NCBI GenBank assembly: GCA_905160935.1 | Contig: CAJHZI010000200.1 | Coordinates: 639,001-703,000 of the forward strand | Source of the DNA: Enchytraeus crypticus | Lineage: Eukaryota > Annelida > Clitellata > Enchytraeida > Enchytraeidae | DNA: 64,000 nt | Direction: 5' to 3' | Program-made: the position numbers and the translations under genes | In this document: positions 20,390 to 32,610 of the stretch, piece after piece | Layout of the letters: every line of letters begins with the position of its first letter | Position numbering within the stretch: position 1 is the stretch's first letter | The notes under the pieces: model-generated | The model's database searches: none | What the model was told of the DNA's origin: nothing | The model's input: only the letters and a program-made list of their open reading frames with translations

Positions 20390-20520
20390 TGTGGATATGA
20401 AGAGGAAAACGGAAGATAGAGATAAGAGGAGGTGTTATATACCATGGACCTGCCAGTAGGCAGTGCACTAAGAGAGAGAATGGGCAACTAGATATTAAGC
20501 GGCAAGCAATAATACATAAT
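20390..20520 (+). pseudogene. RTE-like LINE 3' end fragment
   Basis: TTATATACCATGGACCTGCC followed by AGTAGGCAGTGCACTAAGAG is the last stretch of the RTE-like LINE family (coding for Y-T-M-D-L-P-V-G-S-A-L), here in plus orientation and head to tail against the minus copy at 20530. Confidence 0.75.
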
Positions 20521-20524
20521 TGAT

Positions 20525-21500
20525 CTCTCTATTATGTATGGCCATTGGCAGGTTCATGTTATAAAACGCCTGCACTCTTCTCTATCTTCTGTTTTCCACT
20601 TCATGCCCACATCTGAGTGCCTCTTTAAATCATCTAACTTTTCTGATCTCAGTCTGCCTCTATTTCTCTTTTCTTCCATTCTACATTCTTCCACCTCTTT
20701 TAACCTTCCGGCTTTTGAATGTGTCCTATCCAACTCTTCTTCCTATTTCTTACGCATTTATCAACTGCCTATCTGTACAAACTCTCTCAAGAACTTTTTG
20801 ATTTGTAACCTGTTGGGTCCATCGAATCTTTTCCATTCTTCTCCATATCCACATTTCCAACGTTTCCTGTTTCTTGATGTCTTCTTCCTTAATAGCGTGG
20901 TCCACACCAAGGTTTTCATTATCTTTATATTTGTAGCTTTCTTTAGAATTTTTGTTAAAAGTTCTTTCCTACTACCCAAGGCCACTTTGGCTTTAGCTCT
21001 TCTACTGCATATTTTATTCTCACATTTCATCCGTTATAGTATGACCTAAATATTTCAAACTTCTTATCTTCTCCAATCTCGTTCTATTAATTGTAAAATG
21101 TCTTTAACTCTTTCATGGGACACTCTCATTACTTTTGTCTTTTGATGTTCATACCATATTTTAATCCCGAATTGTTCAGACTATCAATTATCTTCTGCAG
21201 GCCAGACTCGCTTCTCGCTACCATTTCTAGATCATCTTAAAATATAACATCTTGTAACAATTTACCTCTTACTTTTATTCCTTACTTGATGTTTTGCATG
21301 GGCTTTTCCATCACTACTTCTGCATAAATGTTAAACAAGGAAATGTTACAACTCCTTCACTTCAATTTTAATTTCACCTTCTTCTGAGTATTCGTGATGG
21401 ATCTTGATTACAGTTCTTTGATTCATGTGCAAATTTAGAATTAATCTTTTATCTGGATAGGCTTTTCCTATTCTTTTCAAGATATTCAGCAACAGATTCA
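20525..21500 (-). pseudogene. RTE-like LINE, C-terminal half of RT
   Basis: Minus frames include ENKICSRRAKAKVALGSRKE, KTLVWTTLL and the 3' end TATAACATGAACCTGCC-type sequence at 20530-20560. They match the long copies at 22865 and 48350. Several frameshifts. The copy lies just before the first recognised exon of the ZO gene. Confidence 0.85.
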
Positions 21501-21507
21501 GATCGCC

Positions 21508-21634
21508 GTCGAATATCCTACCGACATCGGTAGGATATTCGACCTCGGATCAGTATGTGCGGGTTCAAATTCTGGCTTTCACGTCACTGACATCGCTTTC
21601 GAATAATGAAACTGACATTAACATTAGCTTTTCT
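21508..21634 (+). repeat. SINE family 1, copy 2, with fold-back head
   Basis: The SINE body (GATCAGTATGTGCGGGTTCA, CATCGCTTTCG) is intact, but the usual 5' head is replaced. Bases 21508-21524 are a perfect inverted copy of 21527-21543 with a 2-base spacer. A CT-rich microsatellite follows at 21632-21700. Confidence 0.85.
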
Positions 21635-21654
21635 CTCTCTCTCTCTCTCTCTTC

Positions 21655-21692
<38 letters not shown>

Positions 21693-21702
21693 TTCTCTGT
21701 CT
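21632..21702. repeat. (CT)n microsatellite
   Basis: A long, slightly interrupted CT dinucleotide run that begins at the SINE end and lies about 115 bases before the exon acceptor at 21818. It could serve as extended pyrimidine tract. Confidence 0.9.
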
Positions 21703-21817
21703 TTCGTATTGGACTGCCTTTGTTAGTCTCTATACACAGCTACATAGACAAGTTGTGTATAATTACGCTGCTGAAAGTTTAGCTTCCCTGTTCAACAGGT
21801 TCAGACTATACCTTCAG

Positions 21818-22568
21818 GGGTGAGTAGCTCAACGTTTGTGCGAATTCCTGGATCAAAACCTTCTGCTAAACCAGTTTTATCTGGTGATATCAAACCAGTA
21901 CCAAAACCTCGAGAAACAAAAATAACCGCGCGCGCAGAACAAGCGAGAGAGGAGCGAGCAGACAGCGATGAGAGTTCAGGCTCATTCTCGAGCGGTGAAG
22001 AGGCAGAAGAAGAGAGGAAGGGAGTTCCTCCCTCTCCACCGCGCAACCCTCCACCCAAGGTTCAGCAGACTGCTCGAAAGATTGCTGGGTTTGACAAGAA
22101 GAGCAGCGCCAGTGGCCGTGCTGTCAGCAAGACTGATGATGATTTAGGTAAGAGCAAGCCTGGTTTAGTGTTCCAGAAAGCTGAGGCAGAGCCATCTGGT
22201 AATGCTTTCCAAAGACTTCATCCTATGAGAAAATCTTTTGGAGATTCCCTGTCAACAATACCCAAGTCTGACGCAGAGATATTGTCCAGCAGCTTTAACC
22301 TCGATTCGCCAGCAAAATCTAACGGTGGGCTGGACAAAAAGACTACATCAACTCTGAAGGCACCGGTGCCGCTTAACGCTGAGAAGAATTCAGTAAACTC
22401 TGGGAAAGTAGTGCAATCTTCATCGACCACCCCACAAAAGTCTGGGCATGCAGCAAGAACTGAAGAGAGTCAGGAAAGTGAATCAGAGGAGGAATCTGAT
22501 GACGGTGATGATGATGATGTCGCAGCAGATGTGAGGACAGTCACGTATAAAACAGGGGATGAGTTAGG
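21818..22568 (+). CDS. TJP: ZO/TJP MAGUK exon: acidic serine-rich linker
   Basis: An open stretch of about 250 codons lies between an AG acceptor (21816-21817) and a GTGAGT donor at 22569. It encodes a proline/serine/acidic linker (SFSSGEEAEEERKGVPPSP, EESQESESEEESDDGDDDD) without a folded domain. The last residues, KTGDELG, run in phase (two bases left over) into the PDZ3 exon at 27528, which supplies the first base of the split glycine codon. In ZO proteins such a linker separates PDZ2 from PDZ3. The earlier exons (PDZ1, PDZ2) are not in the window or not recognised. Confidence 0.8.
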
Positions 22569-22864
22569 GTGAGTCTCCCTGTCTATCACTTATTAACATA
22601 GGGGTATCAAGTGTGAAATTCTGATATTTGGGAATTAATGAGCTTGGTTAATCCAAAACTGCTAAACACTTTTTGATAGATTCAAAGCTACCAAGCTCCT
22701 TTTAAGCATTCACAAAACAAACTTCATGCTTTTTGTCAACAAACGCATACTTAGTAATTCCGAAAACTTTCTCAAAACTGGATAATATAATTAACCCTGG
22801 AATAGAAAAAGCTCACATTTTTATGAGCAGTTCTAGATGATAAATTAACATGGCGATCATTTTC

Positions 22865-24740
22865 TTTGTGCACTGCCTACTGGCAGGTTCATGGTAAATA
22901 ACGCCTCCACTCTTCTATTTCTTCCGCTTCCCTCTTTATATCCATATATGAGTGGGTCTTAAAATCATCTAACATACCAAATCTCGGACTGCATCTGCCT
23001 CTATGTGCTTCCATTCTGCCTTCTGTGACCTATATTAATAGACTATCCCACCTTTGAATGTGTCCTATCAAACTCTTCTTCCTATTTCTTAACACATTTA
23101 CCAACTGTTTCTCTGTACCAACTCTCTCCTGATCTTCCTCATTTGTAACCTTTTGAGTCCAGCTAATCCTCTCCATTTTCCTCTCTATCTACATTTCCAA
23201 TGCCTCTAGTTTTCTAATATCTTCCTTCCGCAAGGTCCATGTTTCACATCCATATAATAGCGTGGACCACACCAATGTTTTCTTTATCTTTGTGTCTTTC
23301 TTTAGACTTTTTGTTAATAGTTCTTTTCTACTACCGAAGGCCTCTTTTGCTTGTGCAATCCTACTGCATATTTCAGTCTCACATTTCCCGTCATCGGTTA
23401 TATTATGACCTAAATATTTGAAACTCCTTATCTGTTCCAATTTCGTACCATTTTTTGTGATACTAACTTCACCTTTTTTATTGGACACTCTCATAACCTT
23501 GGTCCTTTTTATATTAATCTTCATGCCATATCTCAATGCCGTTTCATTCAGCCTATCCATTATCTTCTGCAGTTCAATCTCGCTGCCCGCTACCATTCCT
23601 TGGTCATCTACAAATCCTACGTCTTGTAACAATTTTCCTCCCACTTTTATTCCTTCTTCCATGGCTTCCTCCATCATTGCCTCAGCGTAAATGTTAAACA
23701 GCAGCGGCGAAATGCTACAACCTTGTCCTATTGTCCTATTAGCTTCACGTCCTATATCGTCTTCTTCTAAGTATTCCGGTTGGATTTTGATTACTGCTCA
23801 TTCATGTACAAGTTCAAAATTAGTCTTCTATCTCTCCAGTCAATTCCTATTCTTTTTAAGATATTCATCATCGTTATGCAATCAATCCTGTCGAAGGCCT
23901 TCTCGAAGTCTACAAAGCATACAAAAACGTCATTTCCATATTCTAAGCTTCTTTCGCAAAGGATCCGCATTACCCCTATTGCTTCCCTTGTGCCGCATTC
24001 TTTCCTAAAATCAAATTGTGTCGTGCTCAAAATGTCGTCTTTCTATTAAATGCCATTGCCTATTATCTTTAATGTGATCTTCGATGCATGAGGTATTAAA
24101 CTGATTGTTCTGTAATCCGAACACTCCACAGCATTGGCTTTTTTGGGAATTGGGATCATCACTGACTTGGTGAATCGTCTGGCCAAATACCTGTACTGGA
24201 CACTTCCATACATACCTCCGTTAACTTATTGAGTGTTTCTCCTTCCAACATTTTCAAGAATTCTGCTTTGCTTTCATATATTCCGGCTGCTTTCCCCTTC
24301 TTCATACTGTTAATTGCAGAATAAATATCCTCCTTCACTATATCTGGGCCCCTTTTATCGTTTTCTACTAAGTTTCTTCGTCTGTTGTAAAATCCTCTTA
24401 AACTGGCTTCTTAGCCTTATCATACAATTCCTCTACATATTCTCTCCATCTTTTCTCTATTTCTTCCAGCTCTGTCTCCAATTCCCCATCTTTACCCTTT
24501 ATACTAATGTTCTTTGCATCTACTTTCTTTTCTTATCGATTTTTGTCAATACCCTGGTTTCATGGTACAATAGATCTAACCTCCCTCTTCTATCATATTC
24601 TGCCAAATCTTCACACTTTTTATCCTCACGCTTTTCACTCAATCTTTTGCTTTGTTTGTAATTCTTCTAAGCTCATTGTTTAAGCTTCTATATATCCTTC
24701 AGCCATGACTGGAGTTAATATTTTTCATTTCCCCTTTATA
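22865..24740 (-). pseudogene. RTE-like LINE reverse transcriptase, long copy
   Basis: Minus frames cover most of the polymerase: CFVDFEKAFDRIDCI with the first catalytic aspartate (about 23900), MMEEAMEEGIKVGGKLL, VGFVDDQGMVAGSE (the YADD box read as FVDD, 23600), KINIKRTKVMRVSNKKGE, FKYLGHNITDDGKCETEI and LYGCETWTLRKEDIRKLEA. The first third is frameshifted and the 3' end lies at 22865. This is related to RTE/BovB-type LINEs by its C-terminal pattern; the clade is my inference. Confidence 0.88.
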
Positions 24741-24984
24741 ATTATTTATTATTATTAACAACGAAATTTATATAGGAGTGTCGTGGCCGAAATCGGTCTT
24801 CGAGACTATATTACGGAGAGAGTACATAAATAATATACTAAACAAAATTACATGTAAATTTGTATCTAAAAATGTCTACATATGAGTGAAACATTAAATC
24901 ACCTAGCAATACTCCTACTTGTTTTATATACCATATGTTTACATACCATATGTTTTATATACAATTATGTACTTATAATAAACA

Positions 24985-25280
24985 TACATCATCATCATCT
25001 TCCCTTGAATACCAGTTTAACTAGGGTCAGGATACGAATAGACTGTCCCAAATCCTTACTGATGATATGATGTCCGACATCATATCATCAGTCAATCCCA
25101 TATTTGAGACTTTTCCATTAGTTCAAATTTTTGTAGCAATTTCTGGAGCCTAGACGATCACCAATCGAATGCCCCTTCTGACGTTGGTGTGGATATTAGT
25201 ACTTTAATCGCCTTCTACGACACGTGCCGTCACCGGTTGGTCAATTCTTCAAACAACCCGGACACAACACGGAGAGACTT
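24985..25280 (-). repeat. Dispersed repeat C with (GAT)n tail
   Basis: A (CATCAT)n start, then CTAGGGTCAGGATACGAATA, GGAGCCTAGACGATCACCAA and GAATGCCCCTTCTGACGTTG. Other copies: 28968-29045, 32545-32610, 39750-39910, 50033-50215, 59170-59300, 60060-60140 and 63840-63980. Read in reverse, it ends in (GATGAT)n and looks like the 3' end of a LINE or a SINE mobilised by one. This copy contains a 15-bp fold-back (25059-25091). Confidence 0.7.
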
Positions 25281-25289
25281 ATAATAAAC

Positions 25290-26050
25290 CTACACTTACT
25301 GTAATTTCATGTAGAAAACTTCGCGACCACAATAGTGCTTTGACACCACGACGGAAAGCTAATAGTTACACTCATGTCTCAGACTATCAGGTGTCAAATT
25401 ATTCCAGACGAAAGCTGCAGCAGTAGGCCAGGCTCGATCGCCAAGTTAGCATTTGCTCTCATTTGCTCTTGGTTGCATAAGCAGCCTTGAGTTATCTGTA
25501 GAAGATAGATAGTATTTCAGATTGAGCTATCCTTAGCGGTAAGGTAGGGAGCAGGTGTTGTTTACGACTAGAGGTTAACCATATCATCTCTGTGTTAGAC
25601 ATATTTAGCTGAAGGCGGTTGGAGTACATCCAGACGTAGATCTCCTCAAGACAAAGCGATACTTGAGACAGATACATTTCAGCATCGTCAGGTTTGCAAT
25701 TCCCGTAGACTTGAGTGTCATCTGTATAGAGGTGTGACTTGAGGCCGTGACGCTGGATGATGTTCACAAGGTCAGCAATGTACAGCGTGAAAAACATAGG
25801 CCCCACTACTGAACCCGGATGAGGAACTTCACACAATTCCTTTGCTGAGAAGGACTGATGTCCAATGTATGTTACATGCTGAGTTCGTTCGCTAATATAT
25901 GAAGTGAACCAACTCGGCACTGACCCATGAAGTCCACGCGATACTGCCAATCTCTCAATGAATGCGCGTTGATCAACAGTGTCAAAGACGGCTGAGAGAT
26001 CCAACATCACCTGCACCCCATTATCACTGGAGTCTATAGCTCGAAGGATA
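25290..26050 (-). pseudogene. CR1-like LINE reverse transcriptase fragment
   Basis: The frame 25492-26016 carries MLDLSAVFDTVDQRAFIERL (first aspartate), HPGSVVGPMFFTLYIADL, and YTDDTQVYGNCKPDD, the Y-x-D-D catalytic box. Further 3' on the minus strand, AWPTAAAFVWNNLTPDSLRH is the usual C-terminal block. 5' truncated; several stops. Confidence 0.85.
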
Positions 26051-26880
26051 TCAGAGACCTTTCATCCATTTTGTCTAGCATCTCACAGTGATCCCATGTT
26101 TTTTAACAGTTTTATTTAAGAAGGCCATATACTTCTTTTGCACCTATTTTAATAGCCTCTTATTACTTTTATTCTTAAGTATTTTCTTGAGCTAAATGTG
26201 GTCTAAATTAAGAATAGCTCCTGGATAAGCCCTTGAATTCTTCACACTATTCCTCTACCGTTGCTTGATCAGAATATAGTTTATCTGGTATCTTCCCTCG
26301 CTTCCGGTGCTTCTTGGTTTCTTCCACGGGTAGCACCTTCTCTTCTTATATTTAAACCAAGTGTTTATCACCACCAATCCAATTCTATTGCAGAAATCAA
26401 TCAATTTCTGTCCTCTCTCATTTATTTTTCCTAGACCACATTCCACAACTTCAATTCCTTCTCTTCCTTCACCCACCACGGCGTTCCAATCCCCCATAAC
26501 TATCACTTGACCTGTGGCTTTCTCCTTTAATCATTCTTTCTATTTTCTCATACATTGCTTCAATTGCCTCATCTTCTATACTTAGATTAGCACCACGTCT
26601 ACTGGATCCGCTTTGATCCGCACTAACATTGTCACGGCACTGAAGAACCTTTGTTACTCGTTGACTTAAATTCCTAACCAATATTAAAGCCACATCCCTC
26701 TCCCTTTTTCTCCTCCGGAGTATATGATCCTGTACTCATAGCTTACAAAATCTCCAGTGCCCATCCACATCACTTCACTCATCCCCAGGATATTTATTTT
26801 CCCTTTATCAATTTCCCTCTGTACATTCTCTAACTTTCCCCTTTCACCCTTAGTCCTGAGTCACATATATCCCTGTGGAA
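26040..26880 (-). pseudogene. LINE endonuclease (APE-type) fragment
   Basis: MIVMGDWNAVVGEGREGIEV (26450-26506) is the G-D-x-N block of AP-type LINE endonucleases. It is followed by FCNRIGLVVINTWFKYKKRR and YQINYILIKQR. The 5' part of the domain (26510-26800) is frameshifted. It is the same family as the sequence at 50700-50930, so it is the missing 5' half of the RTE-like LINE. Confidence 0.8.
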
Positions 26881-26939
26881 CGCATGAAATGTCCTCTCGG
26901 CATATCTATGAGGTAACCGAGCTATCGACTGGCCGTGAG

Positions 26940-27290
26940 ATTCTTACCACCCCCTCCCCATATAAGGGGTGCACGGGACTGGGGCATTCATTTTTGTCGT
27001 GATATACTGCTCTATCTCAGGGGTTACACTTTTGACGAGGTGTGCCCCCTATGCCTTTCTCAGCTTCGACTAACATTTACTGGGCAGGGGCGCCATTCCC
27101 TGAGAAAACTCTCCTGTTTTTTCATTGTATAAACAGAATGTTAGATGTTTAAATCATTTAACATCCTAATCTCAGCCTGCCTCTACCTCTATTTCCTTTT
27201 TATAACTTTACTTTATAACTTTACATGTGTAATTTCTTAAATTGTTCCCTCTTTGCTGCCAATTGGCAGGGTCCATAAGGCATAAAACTT
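26940..27290 (-). repeat. Repeat B and LINE 3' scraps
   Basis: TTACTGGGCAGGGGCGCCAT at 27078 and the neighbouring CAGCTTCGACTAAC match repeat B at 20215 and 55150. AATCTCAGCCTGCCTCTACC and TGCCAATTGGCAGGGTCC near 27170 and 27260 are pieces of the RTE-like LINE 3' end. Confidence 0.55.
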
Positions 27291-27527
27291 TCTATCCGAA
27301 TGATAAAGCATAATAATAAACCCAATTTTCTTCTAAAGATATTTGATCTTTCTAGGCATAATTTCCGTAATTCAACTATACAAAGTCTTAAATTCTATAT
27401 TAATTACATCTTTCTAGGCTTAGTTTCCTCAATTCTACTGTGCAACGTCTTAGGTAAATTTTTTTTAGGTAAATTTTTTTGTGTGTGCGTGGATGAACAG
27501 GTATATGATCTTATTTGTGATGCGCAG

Positions 27528-28804
27528 GTATATGATAGTGGGAGGTAACGCGGAGGGTATTTACGTGTTTGCAGTGGACGGCAGTTCACCGGCAGCACGG
27601 GAAGGAGGGCTGCGAGCGGGGGATCAGATCCTGCTCCTCAACTCTAGACGAGTTCACGGTAAGACGAAAGAAGAAGCGCAGGACATGCTGAGGTTACCCC
27701 GTGGCCAGTCAGTTAGTCTGACGGTCAGACAGGCCAGTCAAGTCACCAAGTCTATCGCTAGCCGTGGCGGGGCGGGGGACTCGTTCACAGTGCGCGCTCA
27801 CTTCAGTCACGAGACGATGAAGAAAGGAGAGCTGAGTGTGAGAACTGGCGAGCTCTTCCACGTCCTGGACTCTGCGCCTGAAGGACACGCTGGCTTCTGG
27901 ATGGCCTACAGACTGGAGGGGAATAAGCCTGCCGCTGACTGCATGTCAGGCCTTGTTCCCAACAGGGTCAAAGCAGATCAACTTGCTCTCAAACATAATC
28001 TTTCATCAGACAAGGCTAACGATCAGAGATCAAATGTCTTCTTCAGGAGCTTCAAGCGAGCCAAGTCAGCTGACAGAGGACGAAACCTCAAGTCAGTAGG
28101 CGACGAGGAAGACTCGACTGATGGAGCCGTGGGGTGGGAGAGGGTTACCCAGATTCTCACCAACCCTCGCAAGCCAGTCGTCGTTTTGGGTTTGTTCTGT
28201 GACAAGGTCATAGGCAGGCTCGTGCAGGACTCACCAGACTTGTTTGAAGATCTGGGCGACACTGCAGAGCGAAAGAACTCAGAGGCGCCTGTGGATGTGG
28301 AGGCGTTGAGGAGCGTGATGCGGCGAGGAAAACATCCGCTGCTCGTGCTCGTGCCGCCCTCTATAGACTATCTCCTGCACCACACAGATCTCAACCCAGT
28401 CGTCGTCTATCTCTCTCCTGTCTCCAAACAGGTCGTCAAAGCTGTTAAAGCAAGTCTCGCGCCCAACTACAACAAGAACGCTGGTTACATGTACGAGGAG
28501 GCGGTCAAGTTCGAGCGAGCCTACTCGTCGCTGTTCACTGCAGTCATTGACTACACGACTGATGAATGGTGGTTCTTCAACGTGAAGGAAGCCATCAAGC
28601 GTGTTCAGGCTGAACCGGCGTGGAGGAGTGAGAAAGAGTCGGAAAGAGAAGCGGCGGCCCATAGAGAACTACAGCGAATCATCCCTAATTGGAGAAATGC
28701 ATCAGAGAAATCAAAATCAGCAGCGCTAGAGAGAGACGATGAGAGGAAGGGAAGAGATAAAACAGTGAGGATTTCGAGAACGACAGATGATATACCTGAA
28801 AATA
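27528..28804 (+). CDS. TJP: ZO/TJP MAGUK exon: PDZ3, SH3 and guanylate kinase
   Basis: ZO proteins link tight or septate junctions to actin. The exon lies between an AG acceptor (27526-27527) and GTAAGT at 28805, giving 425 full codons. PDZ3 covers residues 1-68 (VGGNAEGIYVFAVDGSSPAA, LRAGDQILLLNSRRV), SH3 about 84-150 (GDSFTVRAHF, ELSVRTGELFHVLD, GLVPNRVKAD) and the guanylate kinase domain about 215-365 (RKPVVVLGLF, KHPLLVLVPPSIDYLL, AYSSLFTAVIDY). The kinase-like domain has no G-x-x-G-x-G-K loop, so it is catalytically dead, as is usual for ZO proteins. The domain order and the absent P-loop identify ZO rather than DLG or CASK. Codon use is richer in GC than the flanks. Confidence 0.96.
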
Positions 28805-28963
28805 GTAAGTAAAAATGTGTCTCTGTGCTGCGCTTTGTAACTGTGCATGTGTTCAAGCTCACTTAGCGTTGTCCATTTAATGTCTGCAGGATTCTCTTTA
28901 AGCCATTGTCCCTCCGTTATTTGTCCATTCCACTGCAGAATATATATACATGTACATGTATAT

Positions 28964-29045
28964 ATATATATATCATCATCATCATCATCATCGTCTTCCC
29001 TTAAATTCCAGTTTCACCAGGGGTCAGGATACGAATAGACTACGA
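28964..29045 (-). repeat. Repeat C, partial copy
   Basis: (ATC)n followed by TCTTCCCTTAAATTCCAGTT and GGGTCAGGATACGAATAGAC, as at 24985. Confidence 0.65.
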
Positions 29046-29051
29046 ATAGAC

Positions 29052-29480
<429 letters not shown>

Positions 29481-29509
29481 ATCATGCTTCTCCGTAGCAT
29501 TTAATTCCT

Positions 29510-29585
29510 TTACTTTGGACTGATTTTCTGGATTTTAGAATTTGCACCCTTTTTGGACCTTCTTTTTGCTCGCCGGCTTGGAGAG
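29510..29585 (+). repeat. L2/CR1-like LINE 3' end scrap
   Basis: TTTACTTTGGACTGATTTTC to TTTTTGCTCGCCGGCTTGG matches the 3' end seen at 3570-3650 and reversed at 35885-35955. Confidence 0.6.
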
Positions 29586-29633
29586 GAAAGGGAGGAAATA
29601 ACGAATACTACAAAACAGCAACTAAAAGCTGGT

Positions 29634-29766
29634 AAAAGCTAATGTTAACGTCAGTTTCTTCACTCGAAAGCGATGTCAGTGACGGGCGAGCCCTGGATTT
29701 GAACCCCGCACACATTGATCCGCGGTCGAATATCTTACCGACATCGCCAGTGGCTCCAGCCAACTA
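29634..29766 (-). repeat. SINE family 1, copy 3
   Basis: Reverse copy with B box (GGATTTGAACC read in reverse) and A box (CCGACATCGCCA read in reverse), ending at GGCTCCAGCCAA. Confidence 0.88.
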
Positions 29767-29859
29767 AGAAAGGAAACTATGTAACACATGCGGTATGTCA
29801 TGTGTGTAACTATACGGAATAAAAAATAATTTGAAAAATATATTTAAAAAATGTTGCAC

Positions 29860-30365
29860 ATCCATATAATAGCGTTGTCCATACCAAAGTTTTTTACTAT
29901 CTGTATCTTTTTATGACGGCGGGATTAGTGCACTTGGTTTAGTTGCGCGTCCATTGTCGACGTGGGTTAGTACTTTGTGAGTGACCACCTTGGAAGACCG
30001 AGTGTTGGTAAAAGCTTAGGAAGGAAAAATCCCAGGGTGATGGAAGGTTATTATTAAATCCGCGCCGGCTGCAATTGATGCGCCATCAAAGGGCAACGAT
30101 TACTAATAACCATGGAGAGGAAGGAAGAAATGGGTCTTAAACAAGCATCTGTGCTTCCTGACCCAGTGTGCCGTTATGTTATGTTATGTTATGTATGTGG
30201 ATTTCTTTAGACTTTTTGTTAAAAGTTCCTTTTTGTACCTAAGGCCTCTTTTGCTCGTGCAATCCTACTACAAATTTATGACCCGCATCAGTTATAGTAT
30301 GACCTAGATGTTTGGATCTCCTTACCTGTTCCTATCTCATACCATTTATTGTCTTAGTTTTTGTG
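29860..30365. repeat. SINE family 3 inside an RTE-like LINE
   Basis: LINE pieces at 29860-29920 and 30195-30365 (minus) enclose a plus-oriented repeat at about 29925-30190. It begins GGCGGGATTAGTGCACTTGG, in which TAGTGCACTTGG matches the RNA polymerase III A box at 11 of 12 positions. The copy continues AAATCCGCGCCGGCTGCAAT and ends in an (ATGTT)n tail. A reverse copy lies at 34605-34910 and a partial at 60590-60665. Confidence 0.7.
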
Positions 30366-30647
30366 AAAGGATCAAATAATTTATTAATCTAATAAGCTGC
30401 ATCCATTTAATAGTACCATTATTGTAAGAATCTTGTTCTATTGATCGTAGGGTTAGTGTGCTTATTTTCGACTCGTTACGTCATGACAACTCTAGACGTA
30501 TCATGAATGTATCGTGACATAACAAAACTGCGTTTACCCCTCCCCTGGTGTTTAGAAACACTATGGGTTAGGATTGGTATATTCAATATTTGCTTTAAAC
30601 AAATAAGCAGACATTTATTAATCTCAGTTCCTGCGTAAAAAAGTATA

Positions 30648-30775
30648 AAGCTAATGTTAACGTTAGATTCCTCACTCGAAAGCGATGTCAATGACGGGCG
30701 AGCCCAGAATTTGAACCCCGTACATACTGATCCGCTGTCGATTATCTTACCGACATCAGTAAGAAATTTAACAAA
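30648..30775 (-). repeat. SINE family 1, copy 4
   Basis: Reverse copy: AGCTAATGTTAACGTTAGAT, CAGAATTTGAACCCCG, then TATCTTACCGACATC. The 5' head is cut short. Confidence 0.85.
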
Positions 30776-31130
30776 TAATCAGGAAGAGGGTTACCACAAA
30801 AAAGCCTAAGCTCTGTGAAGTAATACAAGTCAGTATCAGTTACAAAGAATAACAAATGCGTTTACTACTTGTCTTCTATGCTACAGCAAACCGTAGAACC
30901 TATGGTCATACACATTAATTACTGCCTTTAATAGATGGTCAATTTTTTAACATAATTATATAAATTTCAAGTAAAAGATAGTCTACTTAAACCTTAGTCT
31001 TAGGCAATAAATAAGTTTTAAGGTTTTTCAACCTTAGTCTTAAGGTAATAAAAGTCAAGTTAACCAAATCAATATTGAGCTAATATTAAACTAAACAATG
31101 TTGTTTTAAAGTCCAAAAAAATAAGAGTTA
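30776..31130. other. No gene seen
   Basis: AT-rich intronic sequence with a locally repeated CCTTAGTCTTA(A/G)G near 30993 and 31032. Confidence 0.35.
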
Positions 31131-32520
31131 CGTATAGTGTCGGGTATATGATTCCAAAGTTTAGGACGACGTACATTCAAGCTTCTCTTACGCGCATTTG
31201 TACGTGAAAAGGGAATTAAATATTCATTTATCTAAAACGATACGAACTATCAACTACAGATTTATTAACCGTTAAGAATTGTTTATATAAAGCAGATAGA
31301 TAATTGCGTTTAAATTTAAATATGAATAACACAGCTACAGTAAAATTTTATTTCTGACAATTTTAGCTTAGATAGATCTTTAAATATCAGAGAAGTATGT
31401 GATAAATAATCAGCTTTATTTTTAATTCTAATGGTTAGTTATTCATGAAGAGGATGATTGCAGATATTGAAAACAAAAAAAGTAGGTTATGTTTGAATAT
31501 CCTGAAAACAAAAATTCAGTCTATTGCAGAATTCAAAGAATCAAAAATGGTCAGGGTAGATTGATTATGTCTATGGTGGGAAAAGGTATGTTTTAAGCTT
31601 GCGAAAGAAAGTTGAAAGAGAAAAACAAAAGCGAAGATTAGCAGGCAATCTGGAAGGTTCCAGATTGCGGGTGCTGCGTAAGAAAATGAACGTCTCCCCA
31701 ATGATGTGAGAATATTTGGAACAGAGAGAAGAGTGGCATCGGTGGAACGAAGTGCACATGAGGGACGATATTGAAGAAGAATTTCAGATAAGTAAGAAGG
31801 CTATCGCAGAGTTTTGAAAGTTAATAGAGCTACTTTATATTTTATGCGTTGATTAACAAGGAGCCAATGAAGACTGCGAAGTAGAGAAAGAGAGCGAAAT
31901 TGAAGTCGAGAGGACTTGCAAACAATACGTATTTACATTACAAACGACTCGAGAAAGTGAATTTTGTGCGTGTTGGAGACGAATTAGATAGGTTTTCGGG
32001 AGATCATTTGCCAAGGAGTTACAGTAATCAAGTAATCAGTAACAAGCACATTTGCCGATACAGTGGCAGAATTAACTTAATATCACGAGAGTTATGAATT
32101 TGACGTAATTCACGGATATGAAAAAAAGACGAACGACAGACTGCTGAAATATGAGTTTTAAAGTTTAGATTTGAATCAAAAATTACACCAACGTTAAATG
32201 CAGAATCTGAGGGTATTAAGAGGATATTTTTAAATGTTATGATTGAGCTAGTCATTTTATTACGCTGCTGTAGGGTGCTGATGAGAAGGTATTCCTCTTT
32301 TTAGCATTGACAAGCCCATTAGAGCAAACCAGGAATAAACTAGATCAAGGGTAGATGTAAGCTTGGGCAGAGCATCAAAAGAATCGGGACTAGAGAACGA
32401 GATGTAAATCTGCGTGTCATCAGCGTAAAAGTGAAATTTCAGCTTCGAGTCAGTTAGCAATTGACTTTAGGGGATGGTATATAAGGTGAAAAGGAGGGGA
32501 CAAAGCACAGAACCGTCTTA
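31130..32520 (-). pseudogene. L2/CR1-like LINE reverse transcriptase, decayed
   Basis: Minus frames show FHFYADDTQIYISFSS (the Y-A-D-D box, 32400), FNVGVIFDSNLNFKTHIS, CRSSFFHIRELRQIH and the C-terminal RRSFSYAAPAIWNLP (31650). The order and blocks match the copies at 1720 and 36229. Many stops. Confidence 0.85.
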
Positions 32521-32544
32521 ACGAAGATTGTTTATCAATATATT

Positions 32545-32610
32545 CATCATAATCATCTTCATCATCTTCCCTTGATTCCATATTTAACAAGGATCGGAAT
32601 AAGTATTGCT
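32545..32610 (-). repeat. Repeat C, short copy
   Basis: A (TCATCATCT)n start followed by TCCCTTGATTCCATATTTAA and GGATCGGAATA, a diverged copy of the repeat at 24985. Confidence 0.5.

Larger units (their letters stand above)
22569..27527. other. Intron of the ZO gene, filled with LINEs
   Basis: This intron joins two exons in matching phase. It holds the LINE copies at 22865-24740, 25290-26050 and 26040-26880, a (GAT)n-tailed repeat at 24985-25280 and repeat B near 27000. The acceptor region shows GTATATGAT twice, each after an AG (27501 and 27528). Confidence 0.7.
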
